From positions 38,652,874 to 38,716,873 of the forward strand of contig CM041090.1 in NCBI GenBank assembly GCA_023079485.1: a DNA stretch of 64,000 nt, in the 5' to 3' direction. The notes beneath the pieces are model-generated. The model did not search any database, was not told where the DNA came from, and saw nothing but the letters and a program-made list of their open reading frames with translations. Position numbers and translations under genes: made by a program. Positions 1 to 13,659 of the stretch are shown in pieces. Every line of letters begins with the position of its first letter. The first letter of the stretch is position 1. The stretch comes from Archilochus colubris (lineage: Eukaryota > Chordata > Aves > Apodiformes > Trochilidae).

Positions 1-739
1 CCCCCCATTGGCAGCAGAGGGTTAAAACCCATCACAAAGGTTGGCATCACTGTCCATATGTCTCAGCTGCAGTTTCCCACCACACAAATTTATCCCACAG
101 GTAATAATTATTACTGATACATATATACATTTTATTGAGGGGAATGCTTGGACTTTAGAGGTCTTATCCAACTGTGACAATTCTGTGAGTCTGTAATCCT
201 TCACCTGACACCATCTCAAAGATCTCCAGCCTATAATTTGCTAGAAAGATTATATATAAAATACATATTACAACATGTCCAGGACTTTTTTCCAATCTTT
301 TCCCCCAGCACTGATGAGCCCCTGGTCCCCAGAATCTGCTTCCCTTTATGCTGTGCATGTGTGGGACCTCCTCTGCCCTCCCCACTTCTGACATTGACTC
401 CTCACCAACCAACCAAACAAAATCCATATGTCCTCTGCCCCAGGCACCCTGTAAAATGCCTGACACACAGTGACAGCATTAGGCTTCCTGGCACCACATT
501 ACAGTGGCTTTCAAACTCCAAACAAGCTCTACGCTGTCTTACTTGTGAAATTATTTATCACGGGTTGGGTTACGGAGTCTTTTATAAGCTCCATATAGGC
601 TAATAATGACCTGGAGGTCTTACATCCTCTGGCTTGATGGATTCCATGTTTACAAAGATGGGATCTTGGCTCCTGGAAGAGATTTGGAGGCTGGTGCCAC
701 GCTGTCTGCCTGACCCTCTGCAATGGGCATCAGGAATGG
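1..739. other. Unique non-coding sequence
   Basis: AT-rich at about 100-280. I recognise no repeat, exon or RNA gene. Open frames are short and resemble nothing known to me. The left edge of the following CR1 is uncertain and could reach back to about 680. Confidence 0.5.
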
Positions 740-1463
740 GCCAGTGAAAATTGCATGAGGCTCAACAAGTCCAAATGCAAGGTCCTGCATCTGGGTCAGG
801 CCTGTCCCAGACACATTTACAAGCTGGGTACAGAGTGGGTTGAGAGTTGCCCTGAAGAGAAGAACTTGGGGGTGTTTATTGCTGGGAAGCACCACGTGAG
901 CGGGTAATGCACTCCTGCAGCCTCTGCTCTTGGGAGACCCCAGCTCCAGTACTGTGCCCAGTTCTGCTGTCCCCACCATAGGAAGGACACAGATCTGTCG
1001 GAACAAGTCCCATGGAGGGCCACAAAGATGATCCAGGGGCTGGAGCACCTCTGCTACATGGAGAGGCTGAAGGAGCTGGGATTGTTCAGCCTGACGAAAG
1101 AAGAGTCTAGGGGGACCTTAGAGTTGCCTTCTAGTACCTGAAAGGAACCCACAGGAAGGCTGGAGAGGGACTTTTTTCATAGTGTCCAGCAATAGGACAA
1201 GGGGAAATGGTTTTCAACTGAAGGAGAATAAGTGTAGACTGGATATTAGTGTGAAGTTCTTCAGTATGAGGGTGCTGATACCTTGGAACAGATTGCCCAG
1301 AGAAGCTGTGGCTGCCCCCTCCCTGGAGGTGCTCAAGCTCAGGTTGGATGAGGCTTGGAGCAACCTGGGCTGGATGAGAGGTGTCCTTGACCATGGCAGG
1401 GAGGTTGGAGGAGATGATCCCTAAGGTCCCTTCCAGCCTCAGCCATCCCATGATTCTACGATG
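740..1463 (+). mobile_element. CR1 LINE, 5'-truncated, 3' part of ORF2 plus 3' UTR
   Basis: This is one of the longest CR1 copies in the window. It opens in the C-terminal part of the ORF2 reverse transcriptase; around 760-800 the frame still reads NKSKCKVLHLG. It runs through the usual blocks (paired-box region 'ccacaaagatgatccaggggctggagcacct' near 1020-1050, 'ggacaaggggaaatgg' near 1195) to the ORF2 end. There, positions 1182-1424 preserve the W-N-R-L-P-R-E motif followed by LEVLKLRLDEAWSNL. It ends in a degenerate octamer tail at 1446-1463. Several in-frame stops and shifts make it a dead copy. The 5' end is set where similarity fades and may be off by tens of bases. Confidence 0.92.
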
Positions 1464-4149
1464 GATGCAATAAGAATTGCACTGGGTGAATCCTGCCCCT
1501 TGAACATGGGGCTGGGCTGGGGAATGGGTGTCCAGGTCCTATGAGGAGTGGCATCACACATGGTCTATCCCCTCACATCCCATTCAGAGCTGAGTATTTT
1601 TCATCAGGAATGAACCAGTGATGTCCTCACCTCCACCAGTGCCCCCAAATGAAGCAGCTGCTGGCAAGGCATTTTGGAGGAGCATTTGCTCAGCTCTGAG
1701 CAACAATCACCCCTTTGGAAATCACTGGGAGACTTGAGGATTTTTCTAGTTGCTTATCCACCTTGGGGATCCCAGCCCCTCTTCTCTCCATCACCCATCA
1801 GTGCACAATCCCTCCTTCAGATCCCTTGGGAGGGAGGTGGAGATGAAGCCAGGCCTAAGAAAAGGCCCAGTTTGTTTATCATAGCAGTCAGCTCACAGCA
1901 GATATTAACAGATGGGAAACAGTGCAGAATAAAAATGTTGTGGCAGGGTAACAAGCTGAGAGCTTTTCTCTCGATGACCCAAAATGTAGGTTTGTCTATG
2001 ACTTTAGAATCAATATGGTGGGATTTGGGGCTTATAAAATAATCCTCAGCTACAAATTACACGGTAGCTGTAAGATTAAAAGTCCAGAGATCCAGGTAAT
2101 AGCTTTGTTAGGGGGTTTCTGAGTCTGTGTGTTTGTATAAGCTTCAATAAAAATGTTTTAAAAAAACAAACAAACAACAAAACCACAGTGGGGAAGAGGA
2201 GAAAGCTTTCCTGCAATTTCATTTTGTATTGACCAAAACAGGGAAGAGCTATAAGGGAAAAGGTAAAAGCTTTTGTTTTGGAAAATGACTGCTGGCTTTG
2301 GATGGATGGAACTGGCAGGCACCAGTTAACTGCTAAGTGTATTAAAAACCCCTCCTGTTTCCAACTTAAAAATAAAAAATAAAGAAGCAAAGAGCCACCT
2401 GTCAGATGGTTATTTTTCTCTTTCTCTATTTTTTCTTTGTTTTGTGGGTTTGGATTTTCTGTTGATTTTTTGTTTTTACTGTTAAGCTTTCTCTGGACAG
2501 CGATGAGAAGGGATTAAATTCTTCCTTTCAATTCCTTTTTCTTTCAATTCAGCACCAAGAAAAAATCTGGAATGGGGAATGGGCAAAAACAGATGCCCAC
2601 CACAGCTACTACCTGAACACAGGGATCCCTCTTCTTGCTCCAAGGTGGGGAAGGACTTGGAGTTGAGGGCTCCTGTTCAAATACTTAGAAAATGAACACA
2701 ATGTGTTGGATTTTTTGTCTCATATTGGTTGTTCAGAGTCTAGAAGTACAGGTGGAAGGCAGCTCATTTCTTGCCTGCTCCCTGCTGTAAGTTGGGATTT
2801 ATCCAGAGTCCATTTACAGCATTTACAGCCCAGGGCCCTGATGTGTGATGAGCAGTGAGGCTGTGGTGAGCCCTGCCATGGCCAGGACACAGCCACATGA
2901 GACAATCCCTGCCCAGACAACACGTGGCTGGACTTAGCCCTGGGACAAACACAACCAGGGATACCACAAAGTTGGGTTTGCTCCCAGGAGCAACAATCTC
3001 CTTGGACCACCTCTTTATTTTCCATCTCACCCCTGAAACACTTTCCAAGTGTTGTTTGTCGAAACAGCAGAATTATTTTTATTAGCAATACATCCCTTTA
3101 ACACTGCAAACTTGAAATCATTCTGCATATTCACCCCTGGGGTAGCCTGCATGCACACAACCAACCAAAACTCATGCCTAAGAAAAGTGCATTTCCCACC
3201 AAAGATTCAGTGGGAGCTGCTTCAGAGGAATGAGTTATTGCATAATTAATCAAGCTGTCTGGAGTAGACTCACTTCTGAAAATATAGTGGTTTTTTCATT
3301 ATGTTGGTAAGGTCCAGACAGATGCTGGGGTGGGAAAAAACAAATTAATTGCATGTAAATACTCACTTTCCATTTGTTTCATTGACTGATAGGTATAGGC
3401 ACATACTCTAAATATTGAGACATAGGCGTGTGCTCTAAATACTGGAGAATTATACAAATTTATGCCATCAAGTGCCTCGGGCATGGGCACAGGCAGAAGC
3501 CCCAACACCCAGGTCTTGGGATGCCTCAGAAAAAAACTCCCAAGCAGATTTGAGACACAATTTCCTTGTGGAGATGAAGAGCTAAGAGCAAACCAAGAGG
3601 CTGCTGGGCAAGATGTTTCCATGCAACAGCAGTTCATGTGCTCTTGGTACCCCATCAATAAGAGAAGTGAGGAGAATTACTTTTCTGTCACAAGCTCAAG
3701 GTTTCACACTGACTCTTAGTGGAATTCACCCTCCTGAGAAGGAAAAGAGAGTTTTTAGTAGACTATCCTGTAATAAACTGCCAGGTAAAGTGACAAACCA
3801 GCAACAGCAGGCAGAATTCAGATGTTTTTCTGATTTTTAAAGAAGAAGATATGTTTGAAAGAATGAAGGCAATTTACTGTTTGACTCAAGCAGCAAGAGA
3901 AGATGTGAAGCTCTTGGGAGTCTTCAAGGGAAGATTTTTTTTTTTAATGGAAGTGGGCAATGGCCAAACACTGATTCCCAACGTGAGCCTAGTGAACAGT
4001 GGGTAAATTCCACAGTCACCAGTGGATAGATATTTCAACTTGAGGATCTCTCTGTCTCTTACACACTTGGCCAGACCTTTTGTGGAAGAGTCTGTGACCA
4101 TTCTGTTCCCCTGTGAGCTGATGGAAGAAGAGGAATGACAGAACATTTG
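1464..4149. other. Unique non-coding sequence with low-complexity patches
   Basis: It contains an A-rich stretch with AAAC units at about 2159-2184 and a T-rich stretch at about 2410-2483. I see no repeat-family match and no exon I can name. Confidence 0.5.
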
Positions 4150-4262
4150 ATGCTGGGAGGGACTTCTGGAGATGTCTGTTCCAAGTCCATACTCAGAGCC
4201 AGCTTAGAGCAGGTTGATCAAATTATTTTTCTAGTTGAATTCCTAGTTTCTCCAAGGACTAA
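4150..4262 (-). mobile_element. Old CR1 3'-end fragment
   Basis: 'GGGAGGGACTTCTGGAG' followed by 'CAGAGCCAGCTTAGAGCAGG' and 'TTTCTCCAAGGA' matches, in order, the reverse complement of an older CR1 3' region. The octamer tail has gone, and divergence is high compared with other copies here. Confidence 0.6.
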
Positions 4263-5734
4263 AATTTATGCTTGCTTTGATGTTTGATCACCATCACAGC
4301 AAAGAAAAAATAAATCTCTAATACCTAATCAGAAATTTCCTCATTGAAACTCATGTCCAGAGGAAACAACTCAGAAGCTTGGGTTAAGCATTTCTGGAGA
4401 TTCCCTTCATGGTGAGGAGCATCACCAGAGCCCCAGCTGGGTCTGGTTTTGGGTGAGGGGTGAGAGAAGGGTCTTGCAGGACCATGCCAGCATCCCTCCC
4501 ACTTCTCCCCCAGGGGCTTCTCAGCCCTTTCTGCTGATTGTAGCAAGCTGTTGTGTGGTCTGTGCAGGGAGGTTGCAGTCTGCCAACACTTTGCTCTTTT
4601 CAGCTGCTTTAATTATTCTCTCGTAATAACTCTTCCCCTTTCTCTATGAAGAACAGATGAGCATGGTGGAGTTTCAAAAGCTGCTGTGGCCATCGAGGGA
4701 GCACATTCCAGCCACCTTCCCCCACATCCCCTTGGGATCCGTGAGGGCTGGAGCTTGACACCAGAGTCCTAACTTCAACAACGACAGAGTTGCCAATACT
4801 GATATTAAACTGAATGCTTTCCATGTTGGGACACAAGTAACAATAGTCAATATTTTGGTGAAGCTGAATTACAGGCAGCAGTTGCAACAGCTGCCTTCAG
4901 TTTGGGCTCCAAGCCCTCGCTCCCCAGTGAGGTAGAACACACCATTTGATGAATTCCACACTCTGGTCTTCAGTTACAGTTTATTAAAAGATGGATTAAA
5001 ACATTGGCAAAACAGTGGCCACAGGAATAGTTCTCCAGCAACATCATCCCAAAAGGCTTTGGAGACACACAATTGTGTCTAAATTGGGACAGCATTCATC
5101 CACAGTTTAAAGTGATGCTCAGAACGTCAGTGCTTACAGCTAAAGCAATCTTTTGTTACACAGAAAAATAAATCTATGTCCTCTGCAAGCTCAGTACACT
5201 GTTACAGGTATGATAAAGTCTGAGCAGCACCTTTTGGGCTTTGAAATCAAAGTGTAGAGACCAGCAAGACTTGGGGAAAGACAGATTGTAAACAGCTGGT
5301 AGACATCAGATGTGAGCAGCAAGATCTGCACTGAGTTCAACAAGACTCTTCCCACTGTGCTGGCTGGATGCAGAATTTAGTGCAAGTTGTTCAGGAGCTG
5401 AGCAGCCCTTCCAGGGGACACACTTTACCTTGTCCCACACGTAGGAGTCCTGTATCCCATTCTAGGACTCCCCAGGTCATGGCTTTTGCAGAAAAAAATG
5501 AGACTCTGTGACTATGATCCAGGCTTTAACATAATGGAAAAATCATCAGGAGTAATTGAGTTAGTTCCATGCAATGCCATGACAAGTTATAATTGAGGAG
5601 GAGACAGGGAGCTGAAGGCAACACAAGCCAAGAGGCAGCAACAAAACCCTCTGAGGTGAAATTCTCTTTTTTTTCACCCCCTCATGTTTCCTGCTGACCA
5701 TGCAGAATTGTTGAGGAGATCTTAGCCAAAACAT
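4263..5734. other. Unique non-coding sequence
   Basis: No repeat family, RNA gene or credible exon was recognised. Small A-runs only. Confidence 0.45.
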
Positions 5735-5823
5735 GCCCTGGGTGATCCTGCTTTGGAAGGGGGGGTTCAACTGGATGATGTCTAGGGGTCCCTTCCAGCC
5801 CCTAACATTCTAGGATTCTATGG
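5735..5823 (+). mobile_element. CR1 3'-end fragment (short, old type)
   Basis: The order 'GGTGATCCTGCTTTGG', 'GGGGGGTTCAACTGGATGATG', 'TCCCTTCCAGCCCCTAACATTC' and 'TAGGATTCTATGG' is that of the last ~90 bp of a CR1. It shares the 'CCTGCTTTGGCAGGGG' signature with the fragment at 36,824-36,910, so both belong to the same subgroup, which differs from the main copies here. Confidence 0.85.
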
Positions 5824-6490
5824 TTTGATGCAAATGAAGACACAGGGCAGAGCCTGAGCCTTCAGAGCTGTGGGTTTGATCTCTGCTGCACTGTGGAAGC
5901 TCAAGTCCAGTTGTCTACCTGCATGCCAAGCCAGTAATGTGGCCACTCTCAAAGAGATGAGGGCACCCACCAGTGTGGCTCAGCCCCCCGTTTTCCTGCA
6001 GCTGAGATGCTCCATCCTTGGGACCCCATAGGCAGGGGGGTGGGAGCCACATTCCTGTACACAGCACTGGCTCTGGAGGGCATCACCTCTTTTAGAATCA
6101 AACCACACACCTCCAGTGTTGGGAACCACTGAGCCAGGGTCAGAGACTGAAGGATTAAACCTGAACCCACTCATGTGCCAGTTTAACCAGTGTGAAAAGG
6201 AACCTGAGCTCCTCTCTGTGTTTAAAATACACAGACACTGCCAGAGATGGAGACACTGCACACAGACACTGATTGTCCTGCTGTGGCCAGAACTCCTGGA
6301 GAATGTTTGTTGATTCTTTTTTTTCCTTAGTATAGCTCTCAGCTTCACAAGGAAAAGCACCTAAAAAGAATATTTTGTGGAATTATACTGAGATCCATCA
6401 AAGTGGTGAGGCTGCTGCTTGCTGGCAGGCAGCAGGCATCTGTGGGGCTCAGCCACCAGAGCTGTGGGCACTAATGAGATGATGAAGGCA
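5824..6490. other. Unique non-coding sequence
   Basis: Nothing recognised on either strand. Confidence 0.45.
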
Positions 6491-6860
6491 ATCACAGAAC
6501 CATGGAATGGTTTTAGTTGGAAAAGCCCTTTAGGAGCATGAAGTCCAACTGTTAACCCAGCATCACTGAGTCTACCACAAAACTGTGTCCCTCAGCAAAA
6601 CACCCACGTGAATTTTAGATCCCTTCAGGGCTGGTGACTCCACCACTGCCCTGGGCAGCCCAAGCAAACCTTTCAGTGAAAGAATTTCTCTTGATATCCA
6701 ATTTAAACCCCCACTGGCACAACTTGAGGCTGTGTCCTCTTGTTATTTCACTTATTACTTGGGAGAAGAGGCACCACCCTCACTCCAACCTCCTTCCTTA
6801 GAGCTCCAGGGTTGTTCTAACTGTATGAAACATGCCCTTAGTCTCCTTTTCTCCTAACCA
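6491..6860 (-). mobile_element. CR1 LINE fragment, diverged
   Basis: It begins at the CR1 3' end ('ATCACAGAACCATGGAATGG') and runs into ORF2. Matches in order: 'GGTGACTCCACCACTGCCCTGGGCAGCC', 'CTTGATATCCAATTTAAACC', 'GGCACAACTTGAGGCTGTGTCC', 'CTTGGGAGAAGAGGCACCACC' and 'TCTCCTTTTCTCC'. Several small indels indicate an old insertion. The 5' end has faded by about 6,860. Confidence 0.85.
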
Positions 6861-9800
6861 AGCAAGGAGAGTGTTCACAAGGCTATGTCCATGCTGCAGG
6901 AATGGGCAAGGAAAGGCCACCCCTAAAAGATTTGTTCCTTTTGGGACTCACAACTTTACCCATGAACCCAATCCACCCCCTCCACTATGAAGCACGGGGT
7001 GAAGGCATCAGCCTGGCACCTCTTGGCCTCCCCACTTGTTCATTTCCATTTTCATCACTAATGTCTACAGACATGTGCTAACACCCTGTCCTTTGAGGAG
7101 CTGCCCTGGATCTTCCAAAGTCTGTCCTCACAGCAGAGCACATCAGGAACCACTGACAGATGTGAGGAGGAGTGGGAGGGAAAGGGAAACTGGTTTGCAT
7201 TTCCTCTCCCTGGATGCTTTTGCACTTGCTGTATGGCCATGCAAGAGGGGTTCAGTCCCCTTGAGATACTCCTTTTTTAAGAGAGATTAAAAGCATTATA
7301 TTTATTTTAAAGTCTTCTTGGTTCCACATGGGCTCCCAACCCACCCTAACAGCCCTGCTCCTGCAGTTCTTTGAAAATCAGCTTGCACACAAAGGGTCTT
7401 TATTCTCAACCATGTTGTATCCCAAAGCTGAGCTGACAAAAAGAGTGGGTAAATATTTTCTCCAAATGGGTACCACGGGAGCCCTCTCTGCATCCCCCCA
7501 ACCCAAACCAGACAGATGTGCACACAGCTGCATCACTAGCTCAGTACCAACCTTCACAAAAGGCAGATTTCTGAGAGCTGCTGTTGGATGCTGAAGAAAA
7601 AGCAGCTTGAACACAACTGAGATAAATGAAGGCAATGGCACTAACAACTCCCAGAAGGCTGATCCCATCCTAAACATCATATTTATCACATCTATCTCAG
7701 CTCTGCTACCCCTGGCAATGGCTTAGTCCACTGACAAGCTCAGTCTGCTGAAATCAAAGCCTGCTGGAGCCCAAACCCCTTCCCTTGGGAGCAGGATGGG
7801 GGCACAGAGATCCATCCCACCTGAAACAACTCCTCTGTCCTGCAGACACACCCAGCCCAGGCTTCCAGATGTGCCAAGGAGAGCTCCACCCTGGGAACCA
7901 GGGCTTTTCATTCCTGGATGAAGAGAGAAGTAATTTGCTTGACTTTGCAGCTTCAGCCAAATTGGGCCACACAGGCAGAAGTTTGGGGTTTAAATTAACA
8001 TAACTCCACTGGCCCTTGCCAGACCATAACAGATGTCCCCCATGTCTATGGCAGGTTGAGCTCAAGTTGAGCCCTAAATTAGCACAGATCTCTCTAGCAG
8101 GAAGGAGACAAACTTTAATTCTTCCAGTCCATTTACCAGATGTTCTATTTGGGTGTGTAGCATCTTGCAGAAGAGGGGGAAAAAAATCTTACATGCTGAC
8201 ATAGGCATTCATCATAAGGATTTCAAGGCTGTCAGTCAACCCTCTCTCATCTCCCCTCTTAAGGGAGCCTTGATCTGCAGAGAGGATCCCATTCAGAGCT
8301 TGACATGAGTGTGGGACCAACAGTGAGAAAACACTTCCAAGTGCCCAGCCCTAAATGTAACCTCTTTTTGGAAACTGCTCCTTATAGATGCAGCCACTGA
8401 GAACCACCACAGGCTTTCCAAAGAGGTGGAAGCTTCAAAGAACAGTTCCAACCTATAGTACAGACAGTGGAGTTTTGTCCTGAGAGCTACACTTCATGTT
8501 GCACTGTCTGCATGTCCCTCACATCACAGCTGTACAGGGTCCTGGAGATGTCCCTCCAAAGTCCCCCCAAGTTCCAAAGTGTTCTATGGCCCTACCCATC
8601 CACTGTGACATTTCTCTACCTGGAAGAAGGTAGAGAGGGTTTTAGAGGGTTTTTACCCCCATTTCATTTCCATCAAATTTATCCACACAGGAGACCTGAC
8701 CTCTGCAGGAATTTACTTTCATACCAGAAACCCCTCTGGGGTATCTCAGCCCTTCCAAAACCACCTCTTCCCTTGGCTGGGCAGCTTCCAGCCCTGCCTG
8801 CAAAGTGCTGCAGCTGGGAAATGAAGCAGTGACACTCATATCAAGGAAAGATGAAGTGCCCAGAAGCACAGGCATCAGAAATCAATAGCAACAGATCCAT
8901 TTTATGTGCAGAAGGCTTCACCCAGGCAAGCAACAAGCAAATGATGGACATTTTCATTTCCCAGATCTATCCAGCCTCGGGCTTATACCTCAGCATCACA
9001 AATCACTGCATAGCAATGAAGCAGATTCCAGAAGCATCCCATTAGCTGGCAGTGATGTTGGGAGAGATGCATCCCTCCACCCTGACATAAATCTCACTTC
9101 ACCACCACTCGTGCTCACCACCCACCCAGGGAACATGCCTGGGCAGCTGCCACAGCTCAGCTATGCCTTAGCAAACTACATTTTTCTCCACAAGTTGCTC
9201 CCAGGCCCACAGGTTTTCAAACACAGCTGTGACTCAGAAGGACTGTGCAAAGCCAGAGAAAACCACCCTGATCCAACAGAAGCTCTCACCAGTGTCCTGC
9301 CTCTGACTCAAACAGCTGCTGCAGAGAAAAGCTTAGAAATTAACTATTAGACAAGCACTAAATAATTTTTAAATAGTTCACCTAATAAAGAAGATCCTTC
9401 CTCACTTAATAGCTGTTATCTTGCCTCTGAAAGGCTCAGTGATTTATAGTTTATGTGCCACTAACTCAATTTTACTGCATTTCAGCTCTCCTATATTAAG
9501 TGCTCTTGGTGTTGGCACCTCACACAATGGACAAAAATTCCCTTACATCTGCAGCAATGCCTCTGAGGCAAGGACAGGCTCATGGTGTGAAGCCAGGAGA
9601 GGTGCACACCACTCAGAAAACACACATCACTGTGAGTAACCAATGGTCCTTCCCCACCAGCCCCTTTCTCCCCCCATTTTCCTGACTCCAGGGTCTGCAC
9701 TCCAGGCTGCAGCCTTCAACTCCCTGAGCAGGCAGCCCTGGGTGCTCCCAAGGACTGGGACCAGCACAAAGTCTGCTGACCCCATCACAAACACCCCCCA

Positions 9801-10330
9801 GGAGACCTGAAACCTCCTCTGACTCCCCCAAATCATCTGAGCAGCAATCATCACCCTGGGAGAAGAGCTGCTCCTCACCTGGAGGTGTTGTGCCTTCCTC
9901 AGCAAGGGTCATTCCCACCCGAGAGGAGGTGACACCCCAAACTGGGAAAAGGCAAAACGTTTTCCATGGCAATAGGAGAGGTTCGGAAGTGAGCAGGAGT
10001 GGTCCCAGCAGACAGGGCAGCACTGACAGCAGTGAGAGAGCTGGGATGGGATGAGGATCCTCTGGTGAGAGGAGGTAAATTCCTGCCACAGCTGAATAGC
10101 TGTAAATACAATCAGGGCTGGGTTTCAGCCAAGGCCATGCTCAGCTGACAGTGATTTGTGATTGGAAACGAAGCAGAGTTTTGTTCTGAATGGTGGGACT
10201 GCATCCCCAGGGCTGCAGGGGATTTTCCATCAGTGGCATTATTTAAACCCAGATTGGATGTCATACGAGATGACAGAAATATTGTTGGATTAGGCAGTCA
10301 CTTTTTTGGCTTTAAAAAGCACTACTTCAG
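6861..10330. other. Longest repeat-poor stretch of the first 10 kb
   Basis: About 3.5 kb without any transposable element I can recognise. Open frames (for example about 150 codons at 8,904-9,350 on + and 158 codons at 9,613-10,089 on -) show no family motif. The absence of repeats could reflect constraint, but nothing in the sequence shows that directly. Confidence 0.4.
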
Positions 10331-10478
10331 ATCATAGCAACAGAGAATCCCAGGATAATTTGGCTTTGAAGGGACCATAGAGACGATCTTGTTCCAACCC
10401 TCATCCCTCCCCATCCCCGTCATGGCCAGGGACACCTTCCACTAGCCCAGGTTGGTCCACATAGCCCTGCCAGGTCCA
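10331..10478 (-). mobile_element. CR1 3'-end fragment, old
   Basis: 'GAATCCCAGGATAATTTGGC', 'GAAGGGACCATAGAGACGATC', 'GTCATGGCCAGGGACACCTTCC' and 'ACTAGCCCAGGTTGGTCC' are the reverse complement of a CR1 tail and 3' UTR in the correct order. The 5' end is truncated. Confidence 0.85.
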
Positions 10479-13389
10479 AAATGGTTGTGTTTGTCCCCAC
10501 TGAGTTATTAGGCATGCAATCACAAGCCAGTCTAATCAAAAAAAGGCAAGCAAACAATTACTCATTTATTTCCCCAAATCCTACAGCCCCCTCTGGAAAC
10601 ATCCACATGAATAATTACAGCCCAACCACCACCATCTTCTGCTCCAGCCACTGAGCCCCTCAGACTCTGGAAGTCCCCACAGACATGGGGACCACACCAC
10701 ACACATGTCCCCAACAGGAGCCCACCAGCTCCCTAGGGTGTGCAGCCCTTCCTGCACCACCACCACCATCATTCCAAGCTGGAATCTGTGACAGGGAAGA
10801 TGTTGAGGGTGTTCAGGAGACAGACCACTTCCTCATCCATCCTTCCTCAGGGGTCAGGAAGGACCAAAGCCACAGTGATGTTGGAGGAGACAGAGGCCCC
10901 AGTTTGGCCCTGGTCCCAGCTGAAGACACGATGGAGCAAGCACATATCTATCTAGGAGAGGTCACTCAAGTGCCTCCCACTTCATATTTAAAAGCTGTTT
11001 CTCTTTTCAGCCCTGGCTCTTTGGAGTGCTTGTGGCTCTCAGCACAACAGACCACATTCACATTTTTCAGATGTGCAGAAAATGTTAAAAATAACCCTCT
11101 GGGTTTCTCTTCTGACAGGGATGAGATCAAGCCTCTGAATAGCCCATTGCAACTTCATGTAAATTTGTGGTGATGCTCAGGGGAGGAAGGAAGGGCAAGG
11201 GAGAAGAGGTATTTCATAATGGAAGAAGTGATGTAAACCACCCATCCCTCTCCTCACAGCTCTTCCCCACTGCACCATCTCCTTGCTGGGTGAGGAGCTG
11301 CATTGCAGGAACGAGTCCATAAAAAACCGGAGGAAATTCCCATCATTGCTGAGCAAGGGCAGCTGGTCATAAGAGGCAGAGTGTAACCAGGAGATGTGGC
11401 TGGAGAGATGGGACCTGATGGATTCCTCTTGCACAGTGGCCTGGCCAGGGCTCTTGCACAATTTTGGTCCCTTAGCTGAGACAGCAGGAATGTGGTTTGC
11501 AGCAGGAGTTATGCTTGCAGTCCTCAGGGGAAAAAAAACCATTATATAAAGAAGAAAAAGAAGAGGGAAAGAAAAAACTGTTCCTGTTGCTTGAAGAAAT
11601 GCCAGGGAAGGGCATGAAGATCATGGTTCTTCCTGTGCAACACCTCTGTCCACATCAGGGCTTTGGAAACATGAGAAGCTGGATGAGACAGACATAACAC
11701 TGCAATGGGAATGGGAGAAATCTGCAGCAGCCTCAGGAAGGTGGTACCCAGGGATGGTGGTACCCAGGAATGGTGGTTCCCAGACACCCCAATCTGGATC
11801 TGGGTGCTCTTGGATTTCCACACACCCTGGGGGGCAGAGCAAGGGGCCAGCTGCTCAGGCAGACCCACCTGCCAAGTTGCTGAACCTACACTTTAGGAGT
11901 AACATTTTCCTGTATTTTCTTCATCACTGAGAAGAGGAATAGCTGCTTCCCCTCCTGCTTCTGGAAGTTGAAAGGGGTTCAAGAACCAAGCTGGGCTGGG
12001 AAAGATTTTTGAGGGAAGCTCATCTTTCACAGTTTCCAGACCACTATTTGTGCAGTAAATCTCCTTGCCAGCTGGATCAGCCTTTAAGATACCAGACAAA
12101 AGCTTGGATGCATTGGAAGCCTGACTGTGGGACAATGAGAACAGGGAAGAAGAGCAGGGAAATGCTGACAGGACTCCTGCAAGCCACGGGAAGAGCCAGG
12201 AGGGAACATGTTGGGCATTGCCCCATGCTCCTACCAACCCAGCTGGCCCTACAGCCCCTTCACCACATAAAACCTTTGGCTCCCTATGGCAAATCCCACC
12301 AGGTCAGCCTGTGGCTGGTGGCCCTGGGACCACATAGAGGGACAGGGTGGTCACAGCAGCCCCAGGAGCTGCCTGTCAGTGTGATGGATCGAGCGCAGCT
12401 GAGTGCGTGTGTGCGGCAGAAAATGCTCAGGGCTGGGGCTGAGCAGGGATTGTTGGAGCATCCCAGGATCTGACCTCAGGGAAATAACCCCACAGACAAC
12501 ACCCCCCCCCCCAAAGCTGCACAGCCATGCTTGTTTGTTTAGTGGGGATGTACTGGTCTGCTGGCCAAGAGAAAGCTTAGAGGGTGTTTTCTTTGTGTTG
12601 GTTGGGAGGAAGGAGAATTTGTTGGAGGATTCAGAAAAAGACACGAAGTTTTGTGTTTTGGTTTCCTTAGCATTATTTTACCCCCCTAGAATTTATTTTT
12701 CTTTGATTTTGGCAAGATAAACCTTCCTTCATCCCCCACCCCCGTGACAGACAGAGAGGGAGCAAAGGACAATAGGCACCAGGGGAAGAAAATAACCTCA
12801 TCTCGTGACAAGAGAGACAGGGGCAGGTCAGGCCTGGCCATCTCAGAAGAACAACAATGCCCATCAGTCCTGCAGACCAGAAAGAAACGATTCTCCTCTC
12901 CCCACCACTGCATCCCTCCTCAGCAAACCTTCCCCCAGAATGTGACAGATTGGAGAGAAGCCAATCCTGGCCTCATCAGCATTCATCAGCACATGGGGGA
13001 TGGAGGCAACCAGCAGGGAGAAGGCAAGGCAGGGCTCTGCCTTATGCCTGCCCTCCACAGCCCTGGCTTCAGCCCCTCCGTGGCATGCTCAAGTTGCTGG
13101 CATGAGGACAGGGACCACAGATGTCTCCGAAGGGTATGGGGACACGGGTGACACACGTGGCTCTGAGTTTGCATGCCAGCTCCTGTCAGCTGCAGCTTTC
13201 TGGGCTTGGAAAGGGGAAGGGGGAGGATGGGTGCACAGACCACATGAACTCTATGAGGACAGTGGCTCAAACCCCCCAGATTTCCTCTTCCCTGCACAGC
13301 TCTGCCCCAGTGTTGGTTCCTCCTGCTCAGTTCTGTGCTGGGTGGGAGACTGGAGCATGTGGGGGAGAGGAGAGAAGGGGAAGGATCCC
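10479..13389. other. Unique non-coding sequence
   Basis: It holds a 16-bp tandem repeat (11,740-11,787) and an 11-C run (12,502-12,512). Frames of 150-160 codons (10,685-11,173 and 12,009-12,473) show no recognisable domain. No repeat family recognised. Confidence 0.45.
11740..11787. repeat. Tandem repeat, 16-bp unit x3
   Basis: Three head-to-tail units of the form GGTGGTACCCAGGGAT. The second differs at one position and the third at several. Confidence 0.85.
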
Positions 13390-13659
13390 AGAATCAGAGA
13401 ATGTTTTGGGTTGGAACGGACCTTAAAGGCCATCTAGTCCAACCCCCCCTTCAGTGACCAGAGTCACCTCCCACTAGACCAGGTTGCACGAGGCTTCCTC
13501 CAACCTGACCCTAAAGACATCCAGGGATGGGGCATCCAGCAGCTCTAGGCCACCACCCTCATTTAAAAAAACTTCTACTCGATATCTCGCCTAAAACTCC
13601 CTTATTTCAGTGTAAAATCATCACCTCTTGTCCAATTACTACCCTGCTTGTACCAAAAA
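13390..13659 (-). mobile_element. CR1 LINE 3' fragment
   Basis: It starts in the tail ('GAATCAGAGAATG'), then 'GGGTTGGAACGGACCTTAAA', 'CATCTAGTCCAACC', 'CACTAGACCAGGTTGC', 'CATCCAGGGATGGGGCATCC' and 'CACCTCTTGTCC', all in CR1 order on the minus strand. The segment at 13,560-13,620 corresponds to the ORF2 C-terminus but is eroded. Confidence 0.92.
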